DNA from: Paludibacteraceae bacterium
GTDB taxonomy: Bacteria > Bacteroidota > Bacteroidia > Bacteroidales > Paludibacteraceae
Assembly: GCA_031292565.1 (NCBI GenBank)
Contig: JARLGW010000005.1
Span: forward strand, 62,001-126,000
Reading direction: 5' to 3'
Length of the DNA stretch: 64,000 nucleotides
Shown piece by piece: positions 7,901 through 17,079 of this stretch; within the stretch, counting starts at the first letter, position 1, and every line of letters starts with the position of its first letter. Both the position numbers and the translations under genes were made by a program. Under the pieces are notes generated by a model, which ran no database searches, had not been told where the DNA came from, and was given only the letters and a program-made list of their open reading frames with translations.

Positions 7901-8983
7901 ATGAATATTGCGGCGTTGGTGTCAGGCGGGGTGGATAGCTCTGTGGCTGTGCATCTATTGAAGGAACAAGGATATAACCCAACCATATTTTATATTAAAA
8001 TAGGGATGGAAGATGAGCACGGGTATATTGACTGCCCGGCGGAAGATGATATGACCATAGTGAAATGGCTGGGTAAACACTATGGGCTGAAAGTAGAGAT
8101 GGTTTCGCTGCATAAGGAGTATTGGGATAACGTGGTGGCCTATACGATTGAAAACGTGAAACGCGGCCTTACGCCAAACCCCGACATGATGTGTAACAAG
8201 CTCATTAAATTTGGATACTTTGACCAAAAGTGGGGACACGATTTTGATAAAATTGCAACAGGGCATTATGCTACTACCACAGAGGTGGGCGACAAAACAT
8301 ACTTATCTACCTCTGCGGACAAGGTGAAAGATCAAACCTATTTTCTCGGTCAGATTAATAATATGCAGATAAGCCGCTCTATGTTCCCTATCGGCCATTT
8401 ACCCAAAAGCGAAGTACGGCGTATCGCCGTGGAAGCCAAGTTGCCATCCGCCACGCGGAAAGACAGTCAGGGAATATGTTTTTTAGGCAAAGTGCATTAC
8501 AACGATTTTATAAAAAGCTATTTAGGCGAAAAGAAGGGTAAGATAGTGAGCTTTGAAACCGGGAAGGTGCTGGGCGAGCACAATGGCTTTTGGTTTCACA
8601 CCATCGGCCAGCGCCGGGGAATCGGCTTGAGCGGAGGCCCTTGGTTTGTAGTGAAAAAGGATATAGATGAAAATGTAGTCTATGTATCGCAGGGTTACGA
8701 TCCCGAAGCTCAATATGGCAACGTGATAAATTTAAAAGGATTTAATTATATAACAGACCCTTACATGTTTGCTCCTCTTGAACTGGGTGAGAAAATGGAT
8801 TGTAAGTTCAAGATACGACACACGCCTGATTTTATGGGTGGAACTATTGAAAAGATAGGCGATATTTATCGCATCCGGGCGGAAAAGAAACAACAAGGCA
8901 TTGCCGCCGGACAATTTGGCGTGATTTATGATGTTGATGAACGGTTTTGTATCGGTAGTGGCGAAATTATTTGTAATGAATAA
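7901..8983 (+). CDS. mnmA: tRNA-specific 2-thiouridylase MnmA
   Basis: Adds sulfur to uridine 34 of tRNAs for Lys, Glu and Gln. The 360-residue protein has the PP-loop SGGVDSS (8-14), the catalytic Cys98 in NPDMMCNKLIKF and the second Cys193 in DSQGICFLG, the same pair used by E. coli MnmA for persulfide chemistry. The target-recognition segments HTIGQRRGIGLSGGPWFV and RAEKKQQGIAAGQ are intact. Bacteroidales often have more than one mnmA paralogue, so another copy may exist elsewhere. Start ATG at 7901. The next gene, lptB, follows after 83 bp. Confidence 0.93.
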   Translation: MNIAALVSGGVDSSVAVHLLKEQGYNPTIFYIKIGMEDEHGYIDCPAEDDMTIVKWLGKHYGLKVEMVSLHKEYWDNVVAYTIENVKRGLTPNPDMMCNKLIKFGYFDQKWGHDFDKIATGHYATTTEVGDKTYLSTSADKVKDQTYFLGQINNMQISRSMFPIGHLPKSEVRRIAVEAKLPSATRKDSQGICFLGKVHYNDFIKSYLGEKKGKIVSFETGKVLGEHNGFWFHTIGQRRGIGLSGGPWFVVKKDIDENVVYVSQGYDPEAQYGNVINLKGFNYITDPYMFAPLELGEKMDCKFKIRHTPDFMGGTIEKIGDIYRIRAEKKQQGIAAGQFGVIYDVDERFCIGSGEIICNE

Positions 8984-9066
8984 GTAACAAACAACAACGA
9001 AATATTGAGCGATTGGTGATTTTAATTATCAACTGTCAATTATCAAATATCAATTATTGAATAATT

Positions 9067-9825
9067 ATGATTAACGAGAACATGGTGCTTCGCACCGAAA
9101 ATTTGGTAAAAAAATACGGGAAGCGTACAGTGGCCGACCATGTTTCTATTGATGTGAAACAAGGTGAAATTGTGGGACTGCTAGGCCCTAATGGTGCAGG
9201 TAAAACAACAACATTCTATATGACGGTGGGTCTAATTACGCCCAACGAAGGAAAAATATTTTTGAACGATAAAGATATAACAGGCTATCCGGTTTACAAA
9301 CGTGCCCATGCTGGTATCGGTTATTTGGCACAGGAACCATCCGTGTTTCGTAAACTAAGTGTTGAGGATAACATCAAGGCCGTGTTGGAAATGACCAAGT
9401 TTAGCCATGCCGACCAAAAACAAAAATTGGAAACCCTTATCAAGGAATTTAATTTGGAACACGTGCGTAAAAACTTGGGCGATCAATTGTCGGGAGGTGA
9501 ACGACGCCGTACGGAAATCGCCCGTTGTCTTGCCTTGGAACCTAAGTTCATCATGTTGGACGAACCGTTTGCCGGGGTTGACCCGATTGCGGTACAGGAT
9601 ATTCAGGACATCGTGTGGCAATTGAAAGATAAGAATATCGGTATCTTAATTACCGACCACAACGTGGATGAAACCCTTTGCATTACCGATCGTGCTTATT
9701 TGCTTTTTGAAGGAAAAATCCTATTCCAAGGTTCAGCCGAAGAATTAGCTGAAAACCCAATCGTGCGTGAAAAATACTTGGGTCGCGATTTTGAATTGAA
9801 AAAGAAAACCAGAACAGAAGTCTAA
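9067..9825 (+). CDS. lptB: LPS export ABC transporter ATPase LptB
   Basis: Cytoplasmic ATPase that drives LPS extraction from the inner membrane with LptF/LptG/LptC. The 252 residues include Walker A GPNGAGKT (about 39-46), the Q-loop [20 protein letters not shown] so typical of LptB, signature LSGGERRR, Walker [14 protein letters not shown] and H-loop [10 protein letters not shown]. The C-terminal tail [14 protein letters not shown] also fits. The spacer before it holds AT-rich direct repeats of ATTATCAA type but no convincing promoter; it could be read from the mnmA promoter. Start ATG at 9067, followed by an in-frame ATG at codon 6. Confidence 0.92.
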   Translation: MINENMVLRTENLVKKYGKRTVADHVSIDVKQGEIVGLLGPNGAGKTTTFYMTVGLITPNEGKIFLNDKDITGYPVYKRAHAGIGYLAQEPSVFRKLSVEDNIKAVLEMTKFSHADQKQKLETLIKEFNLEHVRKNLGDQLSGGERRRTEIARCLALEPKFIMLDEPFAGVDPIAVQDIQDIVWQLKDKNIGILITDHNVDETLCITDRAYLLFEGKILFQGSAEELAENPIVREKYLGRDFELKKKTRTEV

Positions 9826-9926
9826 ATTAATGCAAGTCTGATATAATATATATTTTACAAACAGGCAATTGTTCTCCGAAGGAGATTAATATTAATAGAA
9901 AAGATACCACAACTAGAAACCTTTTT

Positions 9927-9962
9927 CCCGTGAGGGAATATATATATTTATCCCCTCACGGG
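9927..9962. repeat. GC-rich hairpin repeat CCCGTGAGGG
   Basis: Arms CCCGTGAGGG (9927-9936) and CCCTCACGGG (9953-9962) enclose a 16-nt loop made only of A and T plus one C. It resembles the hairpins at 5059-5156 and 25854-25943 in design: a G/C box in an AT-rich spacer. The spacer 9826-10112 contains no gene. Confidence 0.75.
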
Positions 9963-10112
9963 GAATCGGTCTTTTTTGTATGACTTTTCTATTGATATGT
10001 ATTGCCTACGGCAAAAGAATACATTGATTATCAATATTCTGAATGTATTTTTATATCAAACTCAGGTTAATTTATCATTTCGTCATATTTTCATCCTAAA
10101 ATCCGTTTTTGC

Positions 10113-10691
10113 ATGAGAAAATCCATCCTTTTCATATTCGTTCTTTTCGTGTTGGATGCTTCTTTGTGCGCCCGGACAAAAGCTACGGTAGATAAGCAAG
10201 AGGCTCAAGCAGCTTACGAATACCTCAATAAGGTGCGCCGCTCGCCTAAGGATTTTAGCAAGGAAATAAAACTAAATTTATCTTCGGTAAAGGCTATGCC
10301 TCTTTTGGTGTGGAACGACACGCTGGCACAAGTGGCTGAAGCTAGAGCCACTGACATGGCTGAAAAAGATTATTTCGCCCACGTGAACAAAAAAGGTGAG
10401 GCGGTGAATATTCAACTGAACAGAGCCGGATATGTGCTACAACCGGAGTTCTTTAAAAACAAAAAAGAAAATAGCTTCGAATCTATTGCCTTTGGCCCAG
10501 CCACAGGTGTGGAAGCCATTCAAGGATTAATTTTAGATAAAGGGATTAACCCGCCCAATCATCGCAAACACTTATTGGGTATGACGGATTTTTGGGCAAA
10601 TTGCTACGATTGCGGCATCGGCTTTGTTCGCACCGACAACTCCAAGAAGCCTACCTACATTTGTGTGATTATTGCAAAGCATAAATTATAA
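10113..10691 (+). CDS. Secreted CAP (SCP/PR1-like) domain protein
   Basis: A 192-residue protein with a signal peptide (MRKSILFIFVLFVLDASLCA) and a CAP domain, a fold found in secreted bacterial and eukaryotic proteins whose biochemical role is mostly unknown. Visible CAP features are the helix with WNDTLAQVAEARATDMAEKDYFAHVN, containing the conserved His, and the later NPPNHRKHLLG with another His, which together form the usual cavity. The end CGIGFVRTDNSKKPTYICVIIAKH is the terminal beta hairpin. It probably acts in the periplasm or outside. The gene stands alone with a bidirectional terminator behind. Confidence 0.85.
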   Translation: MRKSILFIFVLFVLDASLCARTKATVDKQEAQAAYEYLNKVRRSPKDFSKEIKLNLSSVKAMPLLVWNDTLAQVAEARATDMAEKDYFAHVNKKGEAVNIQLNRAGYVLQPEFFKNKKENSFESIAFGPATGVEAIQGLILDKGINPPNHRKHLLGMTDFWANCYDCGIGFVRTDNSKKPTYICVIIAKHKL

Positions 10692-10712
10692 ACGGAATAA
10701 CCTCAAAATATA

Positions 10713-10748
10713 AAAGGACGATAAACTATTAGTTTATCGTCCTTTCTT
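10713..10748. terminator. Bidirectional terminator between the CAP gene and phoH
   Basis: A perfect 15-bp stem (10713-10727 with 10731-10745) and 3-nt loop, with A on the left arm and T on the right, placed between two convergent genes. Confidence 0.88.
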
Positions 10749-10764
10749 GTTGTTATTTGATTTG

Positions 10765-12087
10765 CTACAATAGGTTGCTTGCTAATTCGGATAAATAACT
10801 TCGTTCTCCTTTTATCAGGTTCACATGGGCGAAGATATCCTGACCCTTCATGCGATCTATCATATACACCAAGCCGTTGGATTGATGATCCAGGTACGGC
10901 GAGTCTATTTGCTGAATATCTCCTGTAAACACTACTTTGGTGCCTTCACCTGCACGGGTGATAATGGTTTTCACTTCATGAGGGGTAAGGTTTTGAGCCT
11001 CGTCCACGATAAAGAAGGTTTCGCTCAAGCTTCGTCCGCGGATGTAAGCAAGTGCTTCAATCACCAGTTGGTTATTCTTTTGCATATCATCGATGATGCG
11101 CACCTCTTTGCCTTGATAGGATAGGTTGTGCTTAATCACGTTCAAGTTATCAAATAGCGGTTGCATATAGGGCGAAATTTTTTCCATCGCGTCGCCCGGA
11201 AGAAATCCAAGGTCTTTGTTTCCTAATGCCACGATAGGGCGGGCAAGAAGCACTTGTTTATACACCTCGTTTTTTTGTAGCGCAGCGGCCAGTGCAAGTA
11301 GGGTTTTACCCGTACCGGAACGACCTGTAAGGGCAACCAGTTTTATTTCGTCATCCAATAATATATTAATGGCGAAAGCCTGTTCGGCATTACGAGGGTC
11401 GATGCCAAATATTTTTTCTTTTTCCACCCGATGTATTTTTCCTTCAAAAGGATTGTAGCGACACATTACGCTGGCACGGTTGCTTTTCAGTACAAAACAC
11501 TCATTAGCTTCAACGTCCGATTTGAAATCAAATTCGTCGATGGAAATTCCATCTTGCGAGCTGTATAGTTTATCTATTACCCCCGGTTCGATGTTGTCAA
11601 ACGTGCTGAATTCTTTTTCAAAAACATCCATGTTCGTTACCTTATCCGAAATATAATCTTCGGTAAGTACGCCCAATGATTTGGCTTTCATTCGCAAATT
11701 GATGTCCTTGGTAACCAAAATGGTTTTGTTCTTTGATTTGTTCTTTAGGTTGAATGCCGTTGCCAGGATGCGATGATCGGGAATCCGTTCTGCAAATGCT
11801 TTCGCAATTTCTTCGGGATAATCTTCCCCTGTTACGACAAACAATTTTCCTAGGGCAGGACCTAATTCGGCTCCATTCGTAAACAGGTCGTTATCCGTAA
11901 TCAAATCTATCTCTCTGGCAAACTCCCGTGCATTGAAATTAATCTGGTCGTTTCCTTTCTTAAATTTATCCAGCTCTTCCAGTACAACAATCGGGATATA
12001 AATGTCATTTTCTTCAAAATTGTAAATACATTTGTAGTCGTGTAAAATGACATTGGTGTCTAGTACGAAATTCTTTTTTACTCCCAT
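10765..12087 (-). CDS. PhoH family ATPase with N-terminal PIN domain (PhoH2-type)
   Basis: A 440-residue fusion of a PIN ribonuclease domain (about 1-150, beginning KKNFVLDTNVILHD with acidic residues such as the D in TKDINLRMKA) and a PhoH-type ATPase domain (about 240-440, Walker A GRSGTGKT, Walker B IVDEAQNLTPHEVKTI, and TGDIQQID). PhoH2 proteins are reported RNA-unwinding ribonucleases. Both halves look intact. It is not cofactor- or phosphate-specific from sequence alone, and its target RNA is unknown. It is a single gene on the minus strand, convergent with the CAP gene. Start ATG at 12087. Confidence 0.9.
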   Translation of the reverse strand: MGVKKNFVLDTNVILHDYKCIYNFEENDIYIPIVVLEELDKFKKGNDQINFNAREFAREIDLITDNDLFTNGAELGPALGKLFVVTGEDYPEEIAKAFAERIPDHRILATAFNLKNKSKNKTILVTKDINLRMKAKSLGVLTEDYISDKVTNMDVFEKEFSTFDNIEPGVIDKLYSSQDGISIDEFDFKSDVEANECFVLKSNRASVMCRYNPFEGKIHRVEKEKIFGIDPRNAEQAFAINILLDDEIKLVALTGRSGTGKTLLALAAALQKNEVYKQVLLARPIVALGNKDLGFLPGDAMEKISPYMQPLFDNLNVIKHNLSYQGKEVRIIDDMQKNNQLVIEALAYIRGRSLSETFFIVDEAQNLTPHEVKTIITRAGEGTKVVFTGDIQQIDSPYLDHQSNGLVYMIDRMKGQDIFAHVNLIKGERSYLSELASNLL

Positions 12088-12307
12088 GGTCTTTTGTTTT
12101 TTTTAATGAGTCAACACTTGTTTTTTCTAGATCTGAAAGATAGATTGCTTTTTTTAATGTTCTGTAAATGTAAAATTTATTTTTAAAGATTGGAATCATT
12201 ATCATTGGTATTTTATTAACAATCGCTATGTTTGGTAGCATTATTTCATAAAAATGAAATAAACCGCGAAAGTAGGAGTCTTTGGCAATTTTAGTTTTTA
12301 TATAGAA

Positions 12308-13579
12308 ATGAATTATCAGGAAACATTACAATACTTGTTTTCCCGTCTGCCGGTTTTTCAGCATGATGGACAATCGGCTTACAAGCCGGGGTTGGATAAC
12401 ACGAAACAATTAGACCGACATCTCGGCTACCCTCATACCAAGTACAAAACCATACATGTTGCGGGCACTAACGGCAAAGGTTCGGTGTCGCACCTGCTGG
12501 CTTCGGTGTTGCAGCACGCCGGTTATAGGGTGGGGTTATATACCTCGCCCCATTTAAAGGATTTCAGGGAACGGATTCGTGTAAACGGCCAACCTGTACC
12601 AGAACAATATGTATGTGACTTTACTGAACAGCACCGTGCTTTTTTTGAGGAAGTGAACCCTTCATTTTTCGAGGCAACCATGAGCATGGCGTTTCAATAT
12701 TTTGCGGATGAGCGGGTGGATGTGGCTGTGATAGAAGTGGGCTTAGGCGGACGGCTGGATAGTACGAATATTATTACGCCTGAACTTTGCGTGATAACGA
12801 ATATCAGTTTCGACCACATGAATTTGCTAGGCAACACGCTTGAAAAAATAGCAGCCGAAAAGGCGGGCATTATCAAACCGAATATTCCCGTGGTGATTGG
12901 TGAGGCTGAAGGTGCGATAAAAGAGGTGTTTTTGGAAAAAGCGAAGGCTGAAAAAGCACCTATCTTTTTTGCTCAGGAAGAAACGAGTGTGAAATTATTG
13001 AATAGCCGGGATGGCAAGCAGACGTATGATTGTACCGATTTTGCTTTGCTTACCATTGGCTTGGGTGGTATTTACCAACAGAAAAATACAGCCACGGCTC
13101 TCACGGCTATTCGTGAGTTGCGAAAATTGAAATTTAATTTGCCAGACCAAAGTGTACGCATGGGCTTTGAAACCGTGTGCGAAACTACCGGGCTGCAAGG
13201 TCGATGGCAACGTTTGCAAACCCATCCGCTGGTGATTTGCGATACTGGTCACAACGAAGGAGGTATTCGCTACATTGTGCAGCAATTGCAGTCTCTTCCG
13301 GCTAGGAATTTACGCGTAGTGTTTGGAATGGTAAACGATAAGGATATTCGCACGGTACTTAGTTTATTGCCCCGGCAGGCTATCTATTATTTTTGTAGGG
13401 CTAATATTCCACGTGCCTTGCCCTCGGAAGATCTTCAATTGCAAGCTTCTGAATTTGGCTTGAAGGGAGATGCTTTTTCTTCGGTGCAAATGGCTTTGAA
13501 CACGGCAAAACAGGAGGCTGCTGCCGATGATGTAATTTTTGTAGGTGGTAGTACCTTTGTGGTGGCAGAGGTAGTGTGA
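12308..13579 (+). CDS. folC: Folylpolyglutamate synthase / dihydrofolate synthase
   Basis: Cytoplasmic Mur-ligase-family enzyme that adds glutamate to dihydropteroate and to folates. The 423 residues show the ATP loop GTNGKGSVSHLL (about 52-63), the YTSPHLKDFRERI substrate region, the EVGLGGRLDSTN segment with catalytic residues, an ITNISFDH motif and the C-terminal CDTGHNEGG. Length agrees with FolC. The upstream spacer has no obvious consensus promoter. The gene is followed by a long hairpin. Start ATG at 12308. Confidence 0.94.
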   Translation: MNYQETLQYLFSRLPVFQHDGQSAYKPGLDNTKQLDRHLGYPHTKYKTIHVAGTNGKGSVSHLLASVLQHAGYRVGLYTSPHLKDFRERIRVNGQPVPEQYVCDFTEQHRAFFEEVNPSFFEATMSMAFQYFADERVDVAVIEVGLGGRLDSTNIITPELCVITNISFDHMNLLGNTLEKIAAEKAGIIKPNIPVVIGEAEGAIKEVFLEKAKAEKAPIFFAQEETSVKLLNSRDGKQTYDCTDFALLTIGLGGIYQQKNTATALTAIRELRKLKFNLPDQSVRMGFETVCETTGLQGRWQRLQTHPLVICDTGHNEGGIRYIVQQLQSLPARNLRVVFGMVNDKDIRTVLSLLPRQAIYYFCRANIPRALPSEDLQLQASEFGLKGDAFSSVQMALNTAKQEAAADDVIFVGGSTFVVAEVV

Positions 13580-13581
13580 GT

Positions 13582-13635
13582 AAAATAAAAAGCTCATACA
13601 TTTCTGAGGTTAGAAACGTGTGAGTTTTTTATTTT
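13582..13635. terminator. Long imperfect hairpin terminator after folC
   Basis: Arms 13582-13604 and 13611-13635 pair over more than 20 bp with a few mismatches and G:T pairs; A-rich left and T-rich right ends make it usable from both strands. It reaches the stop of the convergent gene at 13634. Confidence 0.75.
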
Positions 13636-13924
13636 AGAATTTGAACCAATTAGAGGTTATCCAGTTTTTTACACGCTCGCGGGTTGTAAGTTCTGATGGC
13701 ACCTTGGTGCGAAGCATTTCTTCAATTTTGTGAGCACTTGTTTTTTGTTGAAAACCATAAGTGGCTGCAATTTTGTTGATAAAATACAGTATTTGATTTC
13801 CGTCCGTCCTGTTTAAAGGGGTAGTATCTAAATCTCCTTTAACGTAAGGACTTCTTTCATTATACTGTTCCCATGCATAGTCATTATAGACTAAGTCTGA
13901 TTTACTAATGAGTTCCATGTTCAT
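13634..13924 (-). CDS. Small hypothetical protein
   Basis: A 96-residue soluble protein that I do not recognise. It has no signal peptide or membrane segment. The composition is balanced and it has Trp residues near both ends (NDYAWEQY and the end NWITSNWFKF), a middle NQILYFINKIAATYGF and a helix HKIEEMLRTKVPSELTTRERV. The coding look (aromatic and charged residue pattern, a downstream terminator shared with folC, a TAAATTTG box on the minus strand at 14030-14037) supports a real gene. An alternative start codon is two codons later (MEL). Confidence 0.55.
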   Translation of the reverse strand: MNMELISKSDLVYNDYAWEQYNERSPYVKGDLDTTPLNRTDGNQILYFINKIAATYGFQQKTSAHKIEEMLRTKVPSELTTRERVKNWITSNWFKF

Positions 13925-14029
13925 AATTACTTAAAGTTAAAGGTTTTTCTTATTTTTTGTTTTGAGTTCCCATTTTAAAAGAGAAGAAATACTACCAATC
14001 GTTATTTCCACATCATTGAAGGAACTTTT

Positions 14030-14037
14030 CAAATTTA
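14030..14037 (-). promoter_or_regulatory. Possible -7 box for the small gene at 13634-13924
   Basis: The minus strand reads TAAATTTG, a match to TAnnTTTG, about 105 bp before the start codon. No clear -33 element. The rest of the spacer 13925-14145 shows nothing further. Confidence 0.35.
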
Positions 14038-14145
14038 CTAAATAACTTAAAGAGACGAATAACTTTTCGTATGTTGTGCAGCATACATATGTAAATTAAT
14101 GATAATGAAATACTTCTGTAGTTTTAATGCAATGCCAAATCGGTT

Positions 14146-15132
14146 TTAATTTTGGCTCCACAGGGTGGAATTTACAATAGAGATATTCTTGTTCCCGTTG
14201 AAAAATTCGATAATATTCCGGCAAGCATCCTTAGCAATGGCATTACGGGCATCGATGGTAGCCGTGCCATTATGTGGAGCCAGTACCACATTATCTAATT
14301 TCAATAGTTCCGGGGTAATATTTGGTTCAAATTCATACACATCTAGCCCGGCTCCCCAAATTTGTTTACGTTGTAACGCTTTCACTAGAGCCGCCTCGTT
14401 TATTACCGCACCCCGTGCCGTGTTGATGACAATAGTTGTTGGTTTCATTAATTCAAATTGAGGAGAATCAATCAGGTGGTGCGTTTCATCGGTAAGCGGC
14501 GTGCTGATGGAAATTACATCACTCGTTTTTAATAACTCTTCAAGTGACATATACTGTGCTTTGCATTCCGTTTCTTCTTGCTGAGATAACTGATGCCTGT
14601 TGTAATACACGATATTCATCCCAGAGGCAATAGCCCGACGGGCAATGGCTTTACCAATGCGCCCTAGCCCGATAATGCCCAAGGTTTTTTCATACAAACC
14701 CATGCCTAGATTTTTTAGCACGCCCCATTCTATAGCATCAGGTGTACGCAATTTTCGGTCGCATTCGGCTACGCGTCGTGCCACGGCATACAGTAGAGCC
14801 ATTGCCATCTCGGCCGTTGGTTCGGTTACAGGTTGCGGGGTGTTGGTTACCACGATGCCTTTGCGGGTGGCATAATCCACGTCGATGTTGTTGTACCCCA
14901 CACCGTAGTTGGCAATAATTTTGAGTTTGGTGGCGGCATCCATCACCTGGGCGTTTATTTGAAACACGAAGGTGGATAGTAACGCGTCATATTCGGGTAT
15001 TAGCCGTATTAATTCTTCTTCGGTAAAGAGCTCTTTTTCAGGTTGGCGTACTTCAAACTGTTGTTGTAATTCCTGTAAGCCTTCGGGTAGTAGGCGGGTG
15101 GTGATTAGTACTTTTTTCATGTTCGTGTGCAT
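14146..15132 (-). CDS. D-isomer-specific 2-hydroxyacid dehydrogenase
   Basis: NAD(P)-dependent cytoplasmic oxidoreductase of the D-2-hydroxyacid dehydrogenase family (328 residues). The Rossmann loop GIIGLGRIGKAIARRA, the catalytic Arg in INTARGAVINE, the Glu in YEFEP and the His in LAPHNGTAT are all present. Substrate cannot be fixed from sequence: glyoxylate/hydroxypyruvate reductase-like and D-lactate-like enzymes are both possible. The start is either ATG at 15132 (MHTN) or ATG at 15120 (MKKVLITT); the second fits the family N-terminus better. It is divergent from nothing and lies 36 bp after the lipocalin stop, so the two may share a transcript. Confidence 0.85.
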   Translation of the reverse strand: MHTNMKKVLITTRLLPEGLQELQQQFEVRQPEKELFTEEELIRLIPEYDALLSTFVFQINAQVMDAATKLKIIANYGVGYNNIDVDYATRKGIVVTNTPQPVTEPTAEMAMALLYAVARRVAECDRKLRTPDAIEWGVLKNLGMGLYEKTLGIIGLGRIGKAIARRAIASGMNIVYYNRHQLSQQEETECKAQYMSLEELLKTSDVISISTPLTDETHHLIDSPQFELMKPTTIVINTARGAVINEAALVKALQRKQIWGAGLDVYEFEPNITPELLKLDNVVLAPHNGTATIDARNAIAKDACRNIIEFFNGNKNISIVNSTLWSQN

Positions 15133-15168
15133 TTATAGCACAAAAGTAAAATTTTTCTTAGCTATCGG

Positions 15169-15693
15169 TTATTTCATGTTGAGTGATTGATCCGTTTTTT
15201 TCAACTTACTTAAATCAAATCCGTTTTTTGTTAACGATCCTGTGATGCTGGTGTACACACTTTCATCCATTTGGGGTGTACGGCTAAGTATCCAGAGGGT
15301 TTTGCGTTTAGGGTCGGACACCACCGCCCACGAGTAATCATCAGCCAGGTCGATAATCCAGTAATTGCCTTTGAAGGGAAAAAAGAATTGCACTTTCAGC
15401 TTGGCGTTGCCCGAATTTTTCACCACAAAAGCTTTACCCTTAATGCTTTTCGGTTTGTCGTTTTTGATGCAAGCGTTTAGCACCTCCACGTATTTTTCTT
15501 TTACGGTGTAGGTAGCCGTTACGTTGCTACACCCTTTTTCAAACCATTGCGGATAGGCTCCAATTTCATACCATTTACCGGCATAGCGGTTTATGTCAAC
15601 CTGAGCCACGGTTTGCAGGGAGGTGCTGCTTCTGCATGAACACAGGCTGTAAACTCCCACTAAATTTATAAGTATAAGCCTTAGCTTTCTCAT
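15169..15693 (-). CDS. Lipocalin family protein (Blc-like)
   Basis: A 174-residue bacterial lipocalin. The N-terminus has a hydrophobic segment and then a Cys pair in LCSCRSS, which looks like a lipobox, so it is probably a lipoprotein. The lipocalin signature is strong: DINRYAGKWYEIGAYPQWFEKGC near residues 34-56, then ATYTV, GKAFV, and the later DYSWAVVSDPKRKTLWILSRTP, close to Blc of E. coli. Such proteins bind fatty acids or lysophospholipids in the envelope. It lies directly upstream of the hydroxyacid dehydrogenase gene on the same strand. Confidence 0.9.
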   Translation of the reverse strand: MRKLRLILINLVGVYSLCSCRSSTSLQTVAQVDINRYAGKWYEIGAYPQWFEKGCSNVTATYTVKEKYVEVLNACIKNDKPKSIKGKAFVVKNSGNAKLKVQFFFPFKGNYWIIDLADDYSWAVVSDPKRKTLWILSRTPQMDESVYTSITGSLTKNGFDLSKLKKTDQSLNMK

Positions 15694-15740
15694 AAGGATT
15701 TAGATATATATTATAAAATACAACAATACAAATACTCGGA

Positions 15741-15771
15741 TTGTTTCCACAGGAAAAAATATGTACTTTTG
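15741..15771 (+). promoter_or_regulatory. Promoter of spmAB
   Basis: TTG at 15741 and the -7 box TACTTTTG at 15764-15771 with a spacing of about 20 bp, 24 bp before the start codon. Confidence 0.55.
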
Positions 15772-15794
15772 AAAGCTTTAAAATGAAATAACTT

Positions 15795-17048
15795 ATGATG
15801 CTAAATTATATTTGGGTTGGCTTTTTCCTGGTTGCTTTCGTGGTGGCTGTTATCCAATTCTTGTTTTTGGGCGATGCTACTGTTTTTGAACGTATTATTA
15901 CCAGCACTTTCGATATGTCCAAGGTTGCCGTGATGGATATCGCGTTGCCATTGGCCGGGGTGATGACACTTTGGTTGGGGTTGATGAATATTGGTGAAAA
16001 GGCCGGAGCTATTAATTTCCTCTCTCGTATTATCGGCCCATTCTTTTCCAAGTTGTTCCCGGAAATTCCTAAAAACCATCCGGTGAATGGGCAACTGCTG
16101 ATGAACTTTTCGGCCAATATGCTTGGGTTGGACAACGCGGCTACTCCGCTTGGGCTAAAAGCTATGAATGGCTTGCAGGAGCTGAACCCTGACAAAGAGA
16201 CGGCTTCCAACGCTCAAATCATGTTTTTGGCACTCAATACTTCCGGTCTTACCATTATCCCTATTTCCATACTAGCCATGCGTGCCACGGTGCACGGCCC
16301 CAAGGGCGAATTGGCTGCCAACCCCACGGATGTGTTTATCCCTTTGCTTATGACCACGGCAGTGGCCATGCTGTCGGCCATTCTTTTTGTAGGCTTTAAG
16401 CAAAAATTGAATTTGTGGAACAAAACTGTGCTTGGTTGGATTGGCGGTGTGCTTGCCGTGCTGGGACTCATCGTGTTTGGCTTCTCACAGCTGAATCAGC
16501 AGGAAATGGTTACCGTGTCCAAAGTGGTAAGTAACCTGTTGTTGTTATTCATCATCGTCACATTTATGGGCGGTGCGCTGTACAAAAAGGTGAATGTATA
16601 TAATGCTTTTATAGAAGGGGCTAAAACGGGGTTTGAAACGTCGGTAAAAATTATGCCTTTTATGGTGGGTATGCTTGTAGGCATCGGCGTTTTCAGGGCT
16701 TCTGGTGCTATGGATTTGCTGATGAATGGCATTAGAGCTGGCATTGGTTTCTTTGGTATAAATACTAACTTTGTGGATGCCTTGCCTACGGCCTTTATGA
16801 AACCTATGAGTGGTAGTGGTGCTAAAGCCATGATGGTGGAAACGATGAAAACCTTTGGTCCAGATTCTTTCCCCGGAAAGCTTTCTTGCTTATTTCAGGG
16901 GGCTGCCGATACCACATTCTATATTGTTGCCCTATATTTCGGTTCGGTGGGTATTAAAAACACACGCTATGCTATTGGGGCCGGGTTGTTTGTTGATTTA
17001 GTAGGTGCGCTGGCTGCCATCCTTTTTGGCTATTTGTTTTTTGGATAA
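15795..17048 (+). CDS. Spore maturation A/B fusion membrane protein (nucleoside recognition domains)
   Basis: A 417-residue membrane protein corresponding to SpmA (about 1-200) joined to SpmB (about 230-417), each with Gate/nucleoside-recognition-type hydrophobic segments. Despite the name, such fusions occur in non-sporulating Bacteroidetes and their cargo is unknown. Key stretches are NFSANMLGLDNAATPLGLKA in the first half and FMKPMSGSGAKAMMVE with LSCLFQGAADTTFYIVALY in the second, which are family hallmarks. It lies 31 bp upstream of ybeY. Two ATG codons are next to each other at 15795 and 15798. Confidence 0.88.
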   Translation: MMLNYIWVGFFLVAFVVAVIQFLFLGDATVFERIITSTFDMSKVAVMDIALPLAGVMTLWLGLMNIGEKAGAINFLSRIIGPFFSKLFPEIPKNHPVNGQLLMNFSANMLGLDNAATPLGLKAMNGLQELNPDKETASNAQIMFLALNTSGLTIIPISILAMRATVHGPKGELAANPTDVFIPLLMTTAVAMLSAILFVGFKQKLNLWNKTVLGWIGGVLAVLGLIVFGFSQLNQQEMVTVSKVVSNLLLLFIIVTFMGGALYKKVNVYNAFIEGAKTGFETSVKIMPFMVGMLVGIGVFRASGAMDLLMNGIRAGIGFFGINTNFVDALPTAFMKPMSGSGAKAMMVETMKTFGPDSFPGKLSCLFQGAADTTFYIVALYFGSVGIKNTRYAIGAGLFVDLVGALAAILFGYLFFG

Positions 17049-17079
17049 GAGTTTTTAAGAATAAAAATACATAACGTAC

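Noticed and set aside
15795-17048. Sporulation genes as a sign of a spore former
   Set aside because: SpmA/B fusions occur in non-sporulating Bacteroidetes; nothing else suggests sporulation.
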